A stretch of DNA of 64,000 bases from Atrina japonica (lineage: Eukaryota > Mollusca > Bivalvia > Pterioida > Pinnidae): assembly GCA_030159075.1 (NCBI GenBank), contig BROG01000002.1, positions 3,820,001-3,884,000 of the forward strand, written 5' to 3'. A program made the position numbers and the translations under genes. The notes under the pieces are model-generated. The model was not told the DNA's origin. It saw only the letters and a program-made list of their open reading frames with translations, and made no database searches. Shown here piece by piece: positions 11,515-22,765 of this stretch. The number at the start of each line of letters is the position of its first letter. Positions within the stretch are counted from its first letter, which is position 1.

Positions 11515-11963
11515 ACGCCCCACTCTGAACTCTTCGTCTGGCAATAGAAAATTGATCTATGATGAAGGTAACTCGGTTCTGTTAATATTGTATAGATACC
11601 GTTTGTACTGATTACGGTATTGTAACCGGTGAACTATGACCTGAAAATTAATAGGTCTCCTCTATTACCGGTGATTAACCCAAGTATGAAAACTGTCACT
11701 CCTGTTAACTACATTGCACCCGTTAAACTAACGCGCATTTTGTAGGTATTCCAGTGTACAACTCTGATCAATAACCGTGAGGAAAATCGGAAATAAAACA
11801 TTTTCAAATTTTTGGGTAGATTTTATTTTATGATTATTCTATAGAAAGGACAGTTAGCCTACAAATTATTTCTAACCAAGATCTATAGACATTAATGTCA
11901 ATAACAGCTTGTTCTGTGTCAGATACAAATTGCATAAAGACAAACTTTTTATCCCGTTCATCA

Positions 11964-12039
11964 CTACAGACCAAAATAGACCTGTCTAAACAATAGAAAA
12001 GAGAGTACCATTTATAAATATAGGGGTGAAAGGGTTAAA
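11964..12039. mobile_element. Half copy of MITE M1
   Basis: Contains TCTAAACAATAGAAAAGAG and ends TAGGGGTGAAAGGGTTAA, identical in layout to the right half of the copy at 45453-45540. The left terminal repeat is missing. Confidence 0.5.
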
Positions 12040-12969
12040 ATGTCATGACCTTCACAGTAAGAAAATTAAAATTTAAAATAAAAATTTATGAATTAAAAGA
12101 AAACTGATACTCTCACTATTAAAGTAATCTAAAAAAATAAATACAATGTTATCCTGAAGAGAGTGCTCAGAATGAAGTATTATTAGATCCAAGTGTACAC
12201 ATAAACCTACCAAGAGAAGTTAGTGTAAATATGCATGATGTTGGGTCATTGGTGTCTCTGATACAGTTAAATAAACTAGGTCAAATCGAAAGCTGAATCT
12301 ACATTCAAAGAACAAAATATGTATGTCTATATCAATGTGCATTGATACACATACTTGTTTCAATCAATTTAATCCCAACCCTGTTCACTTGGTTAAAGAC
12401 CCAACTAAAGCTGAGGTGGGCGTTCTCGCTCGCTTGGACAATTGTTATTTACTGTATTTTGTTACAGAAGGTCATAACATTATACATGTACATTTATTTG
12501 TTATTATTATATCATAAAATGTTTATATGTACTGGCAAAATATTATTTACTGTTTTATTTTTAATATTGAGTCCCAAATTAAACTGCATGGGGTTTAAAA
12601 TAGCTATACCGTCTAAGGGGTTATCCTACCTCTAGATTTCCAGAAGTCCGTATTGTTTTATATTCACCAGATTTGTATTATTGTCTCCGATGTCTCCTGA
12701 AATCATGTCTTTGCTATCTGCGATTTAATATTATATAAACTATATTTAAACCCTATAGAATACCGTGGAATTGAAGTATTTATGGTAATTTATAAAAACA
12801 TTCAAAATGTGATGCTCATCTCATTAAGTAATTACCAAGAACTCATGATTACACGAAAATGAAATTTGACCCTGAACACAAGAATCAAAAAAAAAAAACA
12901 CGATAAAATATAAACTGTTATTTCGTATAAAACTCTCTATGACAACAATAAACACTCATTTATAAGTTA

Positions 12970-13052
12970 TTAACCTTTCACCACTGAGTGGTATGCCCTT
13001 TTATATTGTCTTAGACCAATCTATTATGCTATCTATTGTAGAAAGGGTAGTT
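12970..13052. mobile_element. MITE M1 copy, degenerate
   Basis: Starts TTAACCTTTCACCACTGAG and ends TGTAGAAAGGGTAG, with TTAGACCAATCTATTA in the middle as in the copy at 10592-10679. Confidence 0.45.
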
Positions 13053-13857
13053 TTATGTATAAGTACCTAAAAGTGTAGTTACATGAAACAGTAATTATAC
13101 CCGAGTAATTTAATAGTCATCAATTAAGAAGAAAGGGAACTTTGAGATAGGCTGAAGAAATATTACGTATAGTTAAGTCTGTATTTTGCTTTCAAAATGC
13201 CTTGAGTACCTGAAATAGAGTGCTGTCATGGTCGTTGTTTCATATTATTTCACAAAAAACCCGAAATTTTTTACCATTCCCGCTCATTTTATTTGCCTTT
13301 CTTTTAATATGACGAACAAGCATATGGCCATACAGATGTTTTGGAATGCGTACTTTCTCTTCTTTTTAAACAAGAAAGAAAAAAATCAATACAGCTATCT
13401 TTATGATTTTATTCAAGCATAGTTTTATATCTGACGAATCAAAAATGAGCAAATTGGATTCTGCAAATGTGATAGTCATTAAGTTACCTCTTCCCAGATC
13501 ATTTTCATTTCAATGAATTTAAAACATTATCATTTGAACGGAAAAAATGTATCCTAGCTTCTATTGTCAACTGCTGTGTTGTATTTACCGTCGTCGAAAC
13601 AACCCCGTCACGGTGTATTTAGCGTTGTTATAACCCTGGTTGTAAACAGATTATCCTTAATGTAATATTGTTACAATAACGGTTAAACGCCAAACCTTAT
13701 ATTAAATCATATTTACATTTAAGGGATATTAGCTGTGTTTACCAAAAACAAAACTTATTTCGATTTTTACTACTTCTACATTATTAATTGTAAATATATT
13801 AACTGTGTTTACTCTTGTACTAGATGTATAATAACAAATGAGAGTTTAATATAGGGA

Positions 13858-14157
13858 TTAAATACCTTATATTCGTATATACTTCGTATTAAATACCTTA
13901 TATTCGTATATACTTCGTATTAAATTGTATATTCGTATATACTTCGTAAATTAAATACTTATATTCGTATATACTTCGTATAACCTATTCGTATATACTT
14001 CGTATTAAATACCTTATATTCGTATATACTTCGTATTAAATACCTTATATTCGTATATACTTCGTATTAAATACCTTATATTCGTATATACTTCGTATTA
14101 AATACCTTATATTCGTATATACTTCGTATTAAATACCTTATATTCGTATATACTTTG
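13858..14157. repeat. 31-bp minisatellite
   Basis: About ten head-to-tail units of 31 bp built around ATTCGTATATACTTCGTATT and AAATACCTTAT, with three shortened units near 13921-14010. The last unit decays to ACTTTGTGAAAATAAG, which also occurs in a homologous AT-rich segment at about 15840 without the array. The array therefore grew within a dispersed repeat. Confidence 0.95.
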
Positions 14158-14159
14158 TG

Positions 14160-17100
14160 AAAATAAGCTCAGGTCCAGTACAAATAGTTAATCAAATGAA
14201 AATTGAAAAAGTGCCAAACATGGGTTTCTCAGCAATTTTCACAAAATATATAGGGATTGAAGAATTTTTATGCCTGTGTCGTTTATTCGTTTCCAATTTT
14301 GGTAAATTGAAAATGGGTACACTACTACATACATAGGTGTCACGAAGGAATACATTAGATTTCAATTTAAATCCAGAAATTATTTAAGTTCTTTAGGAAG
14401 GAAGATAAAATGTAATTTTTCTGTATTTAGATTGAAAACAAATATTTTCCTTCGTGACACCTGTATATCTCTCTCTTTTTTGTCATTGTATATCAATCTA
14501 AGTAGTAAAAACAGCTAATGCCCCCTTAATTAATTTTTTTACAATAAGTGTTAAGCACCAAACCTTGTAGTAAATCATATTTATATTAAGGATTGCAGAA
14601 TGAACCCTGATATATTTTTACAATTAGGGTACATGTTATACATATCCTTTCTCAATGTAAAATTATAGTAATGTTTTTCTTTTATTTTTTCTTTCGGCAA
14701 TATACTTTGATATTAAATTCGAGCTCAATTGAAGAAGTTCTTTTGACAGAAACGATCATGTTGAGCATTTGTTTCGGCCTCTTTTGTAAAACTATAACGT
14801 TGGTTTTGTAAATCCTATTTGTTACCTTTCATTCTGAAGTTAGGTCACATGACCCCGTGTATACAGATTCATGACCCTATATTATGTTAATTTGCAATAA
14901 CGGTTTCAAACTTTTAAAATAAACAAAAAATAATAAACCGTTCTTGCAGCACATAGGTGTGTAACTTTTTCATATCTAGAACTCGGAATTCCCGCGGTAC
15001 TTTCACTGTAAGATTTGCCAATCTCAACCCAGCTGCTCCTTGCCGTTCGTAACATATGATACCATAAAAACACCACGCCTTAGTATATCTAAGGATTGAT
15101 ATTGATAGTTTAAGTTATCGGGCCAAAACACAAAAACCGGATTGTATACTTGATAAACCGTGATGCGGTCTATGCAATGAATACTCATCGGAGTTGTTTT
15201 ATTGTTATGGCTCGATTACATAAATTATAAAATTTAAACCTTAAAACACTTTTTCCTTACATGAACAAGATTTATTGTGTTTCAACTAAAAAGCAATGTT
15301 TTTTTCACCGTGTGCATTGCTACGCTGCCTTTATCCAATCGAAATTGTCATCCAGTAAATGGTGTCATTTGCTAAATTTTAAATACATGCATTAGTCATG
15401 TTCTCAAATTTAAATTTTAAATTTTGAAAATGACACAGGTATCTCGGTAGTTTCAGAAATGTCGTTTTTCTCACCATCGCCATTTCAGAAATTAAAATTT
15501 CTTCTAAAATAATAAATTTTTACTATGATAACTTTTTTTACATTACTGTTTGGTCACTGTCCTTTTGTTTCAATTTGATCTAATATATCTGTGTAAATTA
15601 AAGATCAATTGATGAAGCTTTTCAACGGAAATCATCTTGATCAATTATTTAGGTTTTTCATAAACTAATGTGACGTCGGCTGTACATCATGTAACATCTA
15701 CAGCATATATAAGACTTACTATTAAAGGGGCAAAAGCTGTATTTACAAAAGAAATATTTCGATTTTTTGTCTACTTTTACTGCTTGTACTTGGTGTATAA
15801 CAGGAGTTATACATAGGCATAAAACTCTTATATTCCTATATATTTTGTGAAGATAAGGTCAGGTCCAGTGTGTGTGGAATGAATATACAAAGAAATAAGG
15901 TTGAGTTAATCAATTACAATTGAAAAATGCCAAACCTCAGTTTCTCATGCAATTTTCAAAAAATATATGGGAATTTAAGAATTTTTATGCCTGTGTATAT
16001 CTTGTTTTATTACAGTTAATGCCCCTTTTTTAAGAATACCATTAATATTCTCGAAACTGAATGCAAAAAAATACATTAAGGATAAAACGAAATACATGTA
16101 ATTTATTTTTTACAATTATATTCAATAAGGGTTTGATGCTTAACCCTTTATGATATGTTTCGTACGTAATTTTCAGATTTCAGATACTGCACTAAAACGA
16201 CGATACAACGAGGGGTAGAGCTCCTCTGATCCTCTATTCTATGTCGATTATACAGGAAATCTTGCCCTACCGTCATCATTAACGGGGCTTTTTAAGAGAA
16301 TTTTATGAATTTCTTTAAAATTTCTTTAAATTTCTTTTTGTTTTCTATAACAAAATAATTCTAGTTGCTGAAATGCCTTTAATTGCATTCAAAAACAATA
16401 TCCGGTATCAAATGTACGATTTCATAAAGAACTTTATAGCGCTGTCAATTGTACCATGGATAAATGCTTATTTGATATAATCTATACTTATTACTCTATT
16501 TTCTTGCGTGTTAGGTAAATCTGAGGTGTAATGTTAGTGATATAATGTTGGTGACTGTGACCTATTTAAAATATGCTTACACAATTGCTGAAGCATTGTT
16601 ATTCATGAGCCGATTTTAATTCTACCCTACCTCTCCATATCGTAATATTCTTTCACATATCGTTAACAGGAAGTGATTTAAAAACTTTTCAATTACTTTT
16701 TATTTCCAAATGTAACTACCCGTATATCTGTACTTAATCTTTATGATTATTCAGAATACGGCATAATTTCATATTTCACATCTATTTCTGAACATTAAAA
16801 GACGTGTTTTTGATTTTATGTGAAATTAAAATTAAACCTTTAAACTTGTTTATTGAGATTCATCTGCTCGCTCTAAATATCACCTGCAGATTTCATCTTT
16901 TTGTCCCTTCATCTACTTTTTCTCTCTCTGTAGTTTAACCCCCTACTTTTGTCGATATAAATCGGAATTTCAGTGGTTGAAACGTATCGCAATTACATCT
17001 CGCCGTAATTACGTGTAATGTCATTGCAGAAAGCATAGCCTGTTTTTCAAGTTGACAATGAAAGCATTAAAATGAAAGGAATGTCAAAATCTAAACACAT

Positions 17101-17790
17101 GACTAAATTCACACGGATTTCTGTCATGGTCTTTATGATGTTTGTTTTACGACACCAACTTTATTTAGATTATCAAAGTGGTAGACAGCTTGACAGACGA
17201 CAGATGTTGCGGCGCGCGCAGTGATCTTTCACTCGCGCGCGGGAAATTCAACTCGAGAGAAAATAGCAGATGATGCACCACACTTCTTTGTGTGTCGTGA
17301 CATATGCCACAGTATTTGCCCAACCGATTTTCTGATCTTGTCAACAAAATCATAGAGATACGACCGCAGCTTGACTCGACTGATATATTGTATTAGTTGT
17401 GAAAGACAGTGATTTATCAGATTATGTCGTAATGATCCCAATGTGATAAGCGAGTAGGACACGCAGTCATAGCTTTCTATTTTCTATAAAATGATACACA
17501 CGTACATATAGAAATAGTATGTGTAAAAATTGATTCCCCAACTAATTCAAAGAACCAAAATTGCTGCTGAATTTAAATCGGAGAATTCTTTGTTCTGATG
17601 TTTTTGCTCTTTCTTGTTGAGTTTAGTTTTAATTGTTTTTGCTTCTTTTTGTTTTGTTTTGTTTTGGGTTTGTTTTTTTTGTTTTTTTTTGTAATGATTT
17701 TTTTTTTGTAAGTTTGTTAATGTGAGTTCCTTTTTTTCTTGTTTTAACATGTATACCATACAAAAAAAGGAGTTTTATAATTGGCCAGTT
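14160..17790. other. Dispersed AT-rich repeats, no gene
   Basis: Two related segments (about 14150-14300 and 15830-16020) share TCAGGTCCAGT, TGCCAAAC and GAATTTTTATGCCTGTGT. A reverse relative lies at about 2190-2400. R4 copies lie at about 14690-14830 and, more degenerate, at 15600-15665. No splice-supported coding sequence is visible. The Met-initiated frames near 17.2-17.5 kb on the minus strand overlap each other and look like chance. Confidence 0.5.
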
Positions 17791-17794
17791 CAGT

Positions 17795-17890
17795 TACGAG
17801 CTCTTTTATAGCGGAAGATAAAACCCAGTTAATGGGAAATGACCAACGGCCGTCAGTCGGTAAACTGGCAAACGTTTGGCTACGTAATTG
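17795..17890 (-). mobile_element. SINE S2 fragment
   Basis: On the minus strand it reads TTTGCCAGTTTACCGACGG and TGGTCATTTCCCATTAACTG, matching the middle of S2. The tail and head are missing. Confidence 0.5.
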
Positions 17891-18231
17891 CACGATTCCG
17901 CAGCATTTTACCGGAGAATGATCGATGATTTTCAGAGCAATCATGATAAATACAAAACTGCCAGTAAGAAATATTAATACAGTCCAGAGATATAGAAAGA
18001 CCTAAAGCTGATCGTCAAAACCCTTAAGGGTGGTAACGGGCAACTGCCGACGTGTCGAAAAGAAGTATGTAAAGTCGTTTTATAGCTTTTGGCTTCAAGG
18101 CCGGCCGTCGTCTAGCACTTTTTGTATTGGAATAAGCAGCAAGAAGATACAATGTGCCTTATAATTGAGCAAAGATGATATTCTAAATTCATTTTTGTGG
18201 AAATTTAACAACGACCGGCATCCACGGGGTC

Positions 18232-18300
<69 letters not shown>

Positions 18301-18311
18301 GTAATAATAAT
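18232..18311. repeat. (AAT)n microsatellite
   Basis: About 25 AAT units with two small interruptions. It directly abuts the 3' end of the LINE fragment that follows on the minus strand, so it is probably that element's tail. Confidence 0.95.
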
Positions 18312-18692
18312 GATATAAAGATTTGTGTAAGAAACGAAAACAAAGACAATGACAATTACTTTATTCTCATAAACTAATTTACATCAGTGTAGAGAACATA
18401 TAAGATATATACAAATATACAATACAAATCAAATCATCTCACGCAGCAGTTAGCATGATTAGTGAATCTCTAAATCAGTCTGGAGGTTGGACTCTGTTCT
18501 TAATATAAATTATAAATTTAATTAATTTTAACAACAAAATTTTATCTGTGGAGTCAATGAGATTTTTATACTTAAATGAATTAGAGTGATATATTTCAGG
18601 TAATAATGTTTCCCTTATGGATGCAATGCCAATATCCCTTCATTTTAAAAGATAATGATATTCATCTCCAATTTCCTCTAAAACTGCCAGGT
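18312..18692 (-). mobile_element. 3' end of a non-LTR retrotransposon (LINE)
   Basis: Minus-strand translation of 18692-18475 gives VLEEIGDEYHYLLK, a stop (TGA at the position where family members usually have Cys), then RDIGIASIRETLLPEIYHSN and a Leu/Lys/Ile-rich end (DKILLLKLIKFI). A D-E-x-H-Y/F-L-L-x-C motif near the C terminus followed by a short helical end is characteristic of LINE ORF2 proteins. About 160 bp of 3' UTR and the (AAT)n tail follow. The copy is 5'-truncated and dead. Confidence 0.72.
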
Positions 18693-19440
18693 GTTAATAA
18701 TCTTATATAATCTTCATTATGAAAATAATCAAATGAAAATAATCTAAAACTCTAGTCGTATTTAATTTGGAATTTAACAACAACTGGTGAGGTCAAAGTA
18801 TGACAAATGATTTGTATAAATGCACAGATGTACCTGTAGACAATTGATATATGTGCTATAGTTTGTTGTTTTTTTTAAAAGCCAGTTATTTGGGGCGACT
18901 CTGATTAAAATTTGAATTTCAGATTACCTTGGCCTTCTGAACTGCTTGCAAATATTACAAAAAGGCGCTAATATTGTGCTGAAAATTAATGTTTCCGAAC
19001 ATTTTAATCGTAATTTCTGAACGTCATACTTTTAAGAATCTAGCTCAAAAGGTATATGTAGGCGTGGTCCGTTTAAAATTGAAATGAATATCTTAACAAG
19101 TCAAATAAACTAATATCACGTAATATGTGCTCTGACAGATGTTCATGAAATTCCGTTTAGATTTTTTCAAAAGGAAAATTTCTGTTATTGTATATAACTC
19201 CATCTATTGTATTGTTTTAGAATTACATGACATATTGTCCAATTTACAAATTTCAGTTCTTGGACCGGTGTGTCTAACATTTTGCCCAGTCAAATTTTCT
19301 CTGTACACAACTTAATGTGTATACAAGCTACACGTACACGCGCTATGGCGTCAAAATATAATTCTGTAACGTAGGATTTCTATGTATTACTATACAGTAC
19401 AAAGTTGCGTTATTTACAGGTATGTTAGTTAACATGTATT

Positions 19441-19556
19441 TGATTGGTTTCATGTCCTTCGGATGAGACAATAAAAATCGAGGTCCCCTGTCACAGTAGG
19501 TGAACCCTTACTGCTCAATGACCGTGTCGAGCATAGGCAAAAATTTATGGGGCGCC
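19441..19556 (+). mobile_element. SINE family S1, partial
   Basis: Contains ATGTCCTTCGGATGAGACA, ATAAAAATCGAGGTCCC, TGTCACAGTAGGTG and CTTACTGCTCAATGACCGT, then GTCGAGCATAGGC, in the S1 order. Both the tRNA head and the (CAAA)n tail are absent. Confidence 0.7.
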
Positions 19557-19695
19557 GTTTTACTTTTGAATACCAATTAGTGATATAACTTATTCGAATA
19601 ACGTGATATCACCTATTTGAAAGAGTGATATGACCTATTCGAAAGAGTGATATCAATTAAAACAATTTTGTGCAGAATTCGGACCCTAGTTCAAA

Positions 19696-19779
19696 ATGGC
19701 GGGAGTCGGCAGTGTGGTTTCGGCGGCTCTGTTTGCTTGGAATAGTGAACTCCGTCCAAATCCTACAACAGATAAGTGA
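19696..19779 (+). pseudogene. Captured 5' exon fragment, left copy
   Basis: The frame begins ATGGCGGGAGTCGG in an AAAATGGCGG context and reads MAGVGSVVSAALFAWNSELR, then PNPTTDK and TGA. The last residues before the stop come from flanking repeat sequence. GC content is clearly higher than the surroundings, as expected for real coding sequence. The gene of origin is not recognised. Confidence 0.4.
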
Positions 19780-19914
19780 TATCAATTAATCGAATGATTA
19801 CACTTATTCTAATAGAATAAGTGTAAGCATTCGATTATTCAAATTTGGAAATAGTAAAATCATTATGCCCCCCCCCCCCCCATTTCTTCCATAAATGTAG
19901 ATCTGCAGTGAATA

Positions 19915-20051
19915 TCACCAGAAAGAACAAAGCGCAAAGGACGATATTACGGTATCGTGATAAAGGCGCAGCGCTGCAGAATTGGGATCGTCTCCCATGT
20001 CTGTTGTAGGATTTTGACGGAGTTCACTATTCCAAGCAAACAGAGCCGCCG
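19915..20051 (-). pseudogene. Captured exon fragment, right inverted copy
   Basis: The minus-strand reading in the same frame as the left copy gives AALFAWNSELRQNPTTDMGD, then DPNSAALRLYHDTVISSFAL and a short end before TGA. It lacks the first 25 bases that the left copy has, but continues further 3'. The two copies therefore preserve overlapping parts of one source exon. Function unknown. Confidence 0.4.
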
Positions 20052-20337
20052 AACAAATAGATTCTTACCACTCAGGTGGAGGATTTCCTTATCCATCCAA
20101 CACAGAAATGCAAGATTCTATTACTCCATGGAGAATCGAATTATAGGATCTCTAGTTATCTATATTGCTGTAAGTCGATGTTTTCATTTTAATATTATAA
20201 TCCACAAACTAAATTTACTGGAAAAAACAAGTTTGACTGTGTGAAAGATTGCCTATTAGAAAATTACTGTGTGTGTGTGTTGGGGGGGGGGGGTGAGTGT
20301 GTGTGTGTGTGTGTGTTGTAATTCATCTTTCACCCTA

Positions 20338-20600
20338 CTGTCGACTCTTGATCGTGAGGTAGTGAGCTCGAGTCCAGCCGGCGACGGGTTGGTTTCCTGT
20401 CCTTTGGACTGAGACAGTAAAAACCGAGGTCCCATGTCAAAGTAGGTGTCGGCACGTTAAGGAACCCTCACTGCTCAATGGCCGTAAGTGCCGAGTGTAG
20501 GCCAAAATTTGAAGCCCTTCATTGGCATTTGGTGACGTCACCATATGCGTGAAAGATTCTTTAGTGGGACGTTAAACAACAATAAACAAACAAACAAACA
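20338..20600 (+). mobile_element. SINE family S1, near full length
   Basis: The tRNA-like head carries GAGCTCGAGTCC as the B-box-like segment. The body has TCCTTTGGACTGAGACAG, AAAACCGAGGTCCCATGTC, AACCCTCACTGCTCAATGGC, CATATGCGTGAAAGATTC and GGGACGTTAAACAACAATAA, ending in (CAAA)n. It is one of at least six S1 copies in this window. The 3' body ending in GGGACGTTAAACAA is widespread in mollusc genomes. Confidence 0.85.
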
Positions 20601-21440
20601 TCACCTACTGTACTCTGACGTACAATGTTTCCTTATGACAAAGGAACTTATTTCATATGCCTGTATAACGACAGATCATGATCGGCTATTAAAATAATTA
20701 CCGGGTATCGAATTCGGTTTAGGAATATGTGAAGGATGAAACTTCCTTGTACTAAGAGGAGTATTGCGGAAGAAAAAAAATCTGTTTTGATTCATTAAAT
20801 TTGATTATTCTCTATTTTTTTTTCATATCTGTTATTTGCTAACAGTAATCATGTGCTCACTTTTAAATGTTCTATTTAAAAGTAAGCAAATGACAAATCG
20901 ATCAAACCCGACCCCGTATGATTCTGATTGTTCAGTATAGTGTCACATGGCATGGTACATACAGAGAATACAAAGGGTAAAGCCCCATAATTGGCATTCT
21001 GGCTTAAAAGGAGCACAAGACCCTTAAAATAAATTCATAATTATACTCTGAAAAGTTGAAAGTCATAAAAGTTTTTTTGCGTCTCCTAGACATAACTGCA
21101 AAACTTGTTCAAAATTTAAGTTGTAAAAGTTATGTGTTCATTATAAAAGTACGTTACTAGTACCTGCGTTGATTAAATCCTGAATATGTTTCAATATGAT
21201 ATTATAGTTTGAATCTAATGTCATTATTTTGAATCTAATGCCATTATAAAAATATACATGTATAAGACTTCTAGAACATTAGCTGTATATCACTTACAGA
21301 CTCGCTTTTGTACTGACCAAAACAACGTACGCCATAGTGCACTTCAACACTGAGATTCCCCAACAAGGCTGGTGGCCAACAACGAAATTCTGTAAATCAT
21401 GGCTATTTGAAGTGTGTGTGTGTGTGTTCATCATTTCAAT

Positions 21441-21558
21441 TGTTTGTTTATTGTTGTTTAACGTCCCACTCAAGAATCTTTCACTCATATGGAGACGTCA
21501 CCAAATGCCGGCGAAGGGCTTCAAATATTGGCCTGTGCTCGGCACTTAAGGCCATTTT
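21441..21558 (-). mobile_element. SINE family S1, 3' part
   Basis: Reverse orientation: (TTTG)n, TTGTTTAACGTCCCACTC, TCATATGGAGACGTCACC, GGGCTTCAAATATTGGCC and GCTCGGCACTTAAGGCC. 5'-truncated. Confidence 0.82.
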
Positions 21559-21914
21559 CGCTCTTGAACGGAAGTTGAAATGTTTTCCAGGATGGTTTTT
21601 ACAGTAATCAAGTTATATTATTCATGCTTATAGAAATGTGGTGCATCACGTATCAAGTCAGTTCTTATATCGTAATTTTATACTATTTTGACTCCAACAT
21701 TTTTGTGACTAAGAGGTAACATTTACTCTTCCTGCTTCAGTATGCACTTCCCGTCCAGAAAGTGTTTTTCCTTATCACACAATAGAATTATTGAAATTTG
21801 ACAAACGTTCAAGCATGCCTGAATCATAGTTGATGAACACTTCCTTGTCTTGATCAAAGAAAGATTGCATATAACTTTACAGAGAAGGCAATAGGTTTCG
21901 CAATATTCAATCTA

Positions 21915-22385
21915 CTTAAAAACTGCTCTCTCACCGCTCCCATTTTCTGATGTGTCACGTAGAGGATCTAACGCAATCCGCTATGGGGTCACGTGTGGGT
22001 GACCTCTCGTAGATGTGTAATGTTCAACCAATAAAAATGCGACTTACAAAAACTAATGGCACAGAGATGTTATTCATTTTATAGAAAAAGGAAACTGCCA
22101 GTCCGCAAAATCCCATCAGAACATGTTTTGTGGTTCGAACCGATCCAGGGTTAGAAATATAATTCTGTACTACTGTATTTGTGTGCTCAGTGTTCTTTAA
22201 ATGTTAAAAATGTTTACAGCTCTTTGCTATATGATCTCTTACAAGATTCTGTAAGTCGCTTTTTCATTGGTCGAAAATGACACACCTACGAATTCATCTG
22301 CACGTGACCCCATAGCGGATTGCGTTAGATCCTATACGCGACATATCAGAAAACGGGAGCGATTAGAGATCGGTTTTAATTAGAC
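21915..22385. mobile_element. Foldback element with about 125-bp inverted arms
   Basis: The left arm (about 21920-22045) and the right arm (about 22245-22378) are reverse complements over their full length. Both contain GGATCTAACGCAATCCGC, TATGGGGTCACGTG, an ACCAAT(A/G)AAAA block and GCGACTTACA. The outer ends read GCTCTCTCACCGCTCCCATT and, from the other side, GATCTCTAATCGCTCCCGTT. The centre of about 200 bp is unrelated to the arms. Confidence 0.75.
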
Positions 22386-22442
22386 TGCGCTATACTGTCT
22401 GTATATCGTATATCTGACAGGAAAATCGCATTGCTTTTATTG

Positions 22443-22765
22443 ATGTCCGTAGTATTAGTGTTACCGTAGATACCCATAGTATCGATGTTACCGACGATAC
22501 CCATAGTATCAGTGTTACCGTAGATACCCATAGTATCGATGCTACCGATGATATACGTAATATCGATGCTACCGATGATATACGTAGTATCAGTGTTACC
22601 GTAGATACCCATAGTATTAGTGTTACCGTAGATACTCGTAGTATCAGTGTTACCGAAGATACCCGTAGCATCATTGTTACCGTAGATATCCGTAGTATCA
22701 GTCTTACCATAGATACCCGTAACATCATTGTTACCGAAGATACAAGTAGTGTCAGTATTAGTAGC
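22443..22765. repeat. 27-bp minisatellite
   Basis: About twelve units made of GTATCAGTGTTACC followed by GTAGATACCCATA and close variants (GATGCTACC, GATGATATACGTA). As the period is a multiple of three, both minus-strand frames over it stay open (161 and 78 codons), giving nine-residue repeats; these are not genes. Confidence 0.93.

Larger units (their letters stand above)
19560..20060. mobile_element. Probable mobile element carrying inverted copies of a gene fragment
   Basis: A 52-bp block at 19721-19772 recurs in reverse orientation at 20000-20051 with one mismatch. The left copy is bracketed by GTGATATCAATTAA on both sides (about 19650 and 19777). Immediately beyond it is a palindrome at 19788-19836 with 24-bp arms and one mismatch. 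Several further GTGATAT repeats lie at 19585-19660. The layout fits a non-autonomous DNA element that captured coding sequence. The class is not resolved. Confidence 0.45.

Noticed and set aside
13858..14157. loxP-like half sites (ACTTCGTATA) in the minisatellite
   Set aside because: The units share about ten bases with a loxP arm by chance. The arms are not arranged as inverted repeats around an 8-bp spacer, and nothing else suggests phage or vector DNA.
17165..17462. Overlapping minus-strand frames near 17.2-17.5 kb
   Set aside because: Two frames overlap without domains or splice sites, and the GC-rich GCGCGCG pocket there explains the lack of stops.
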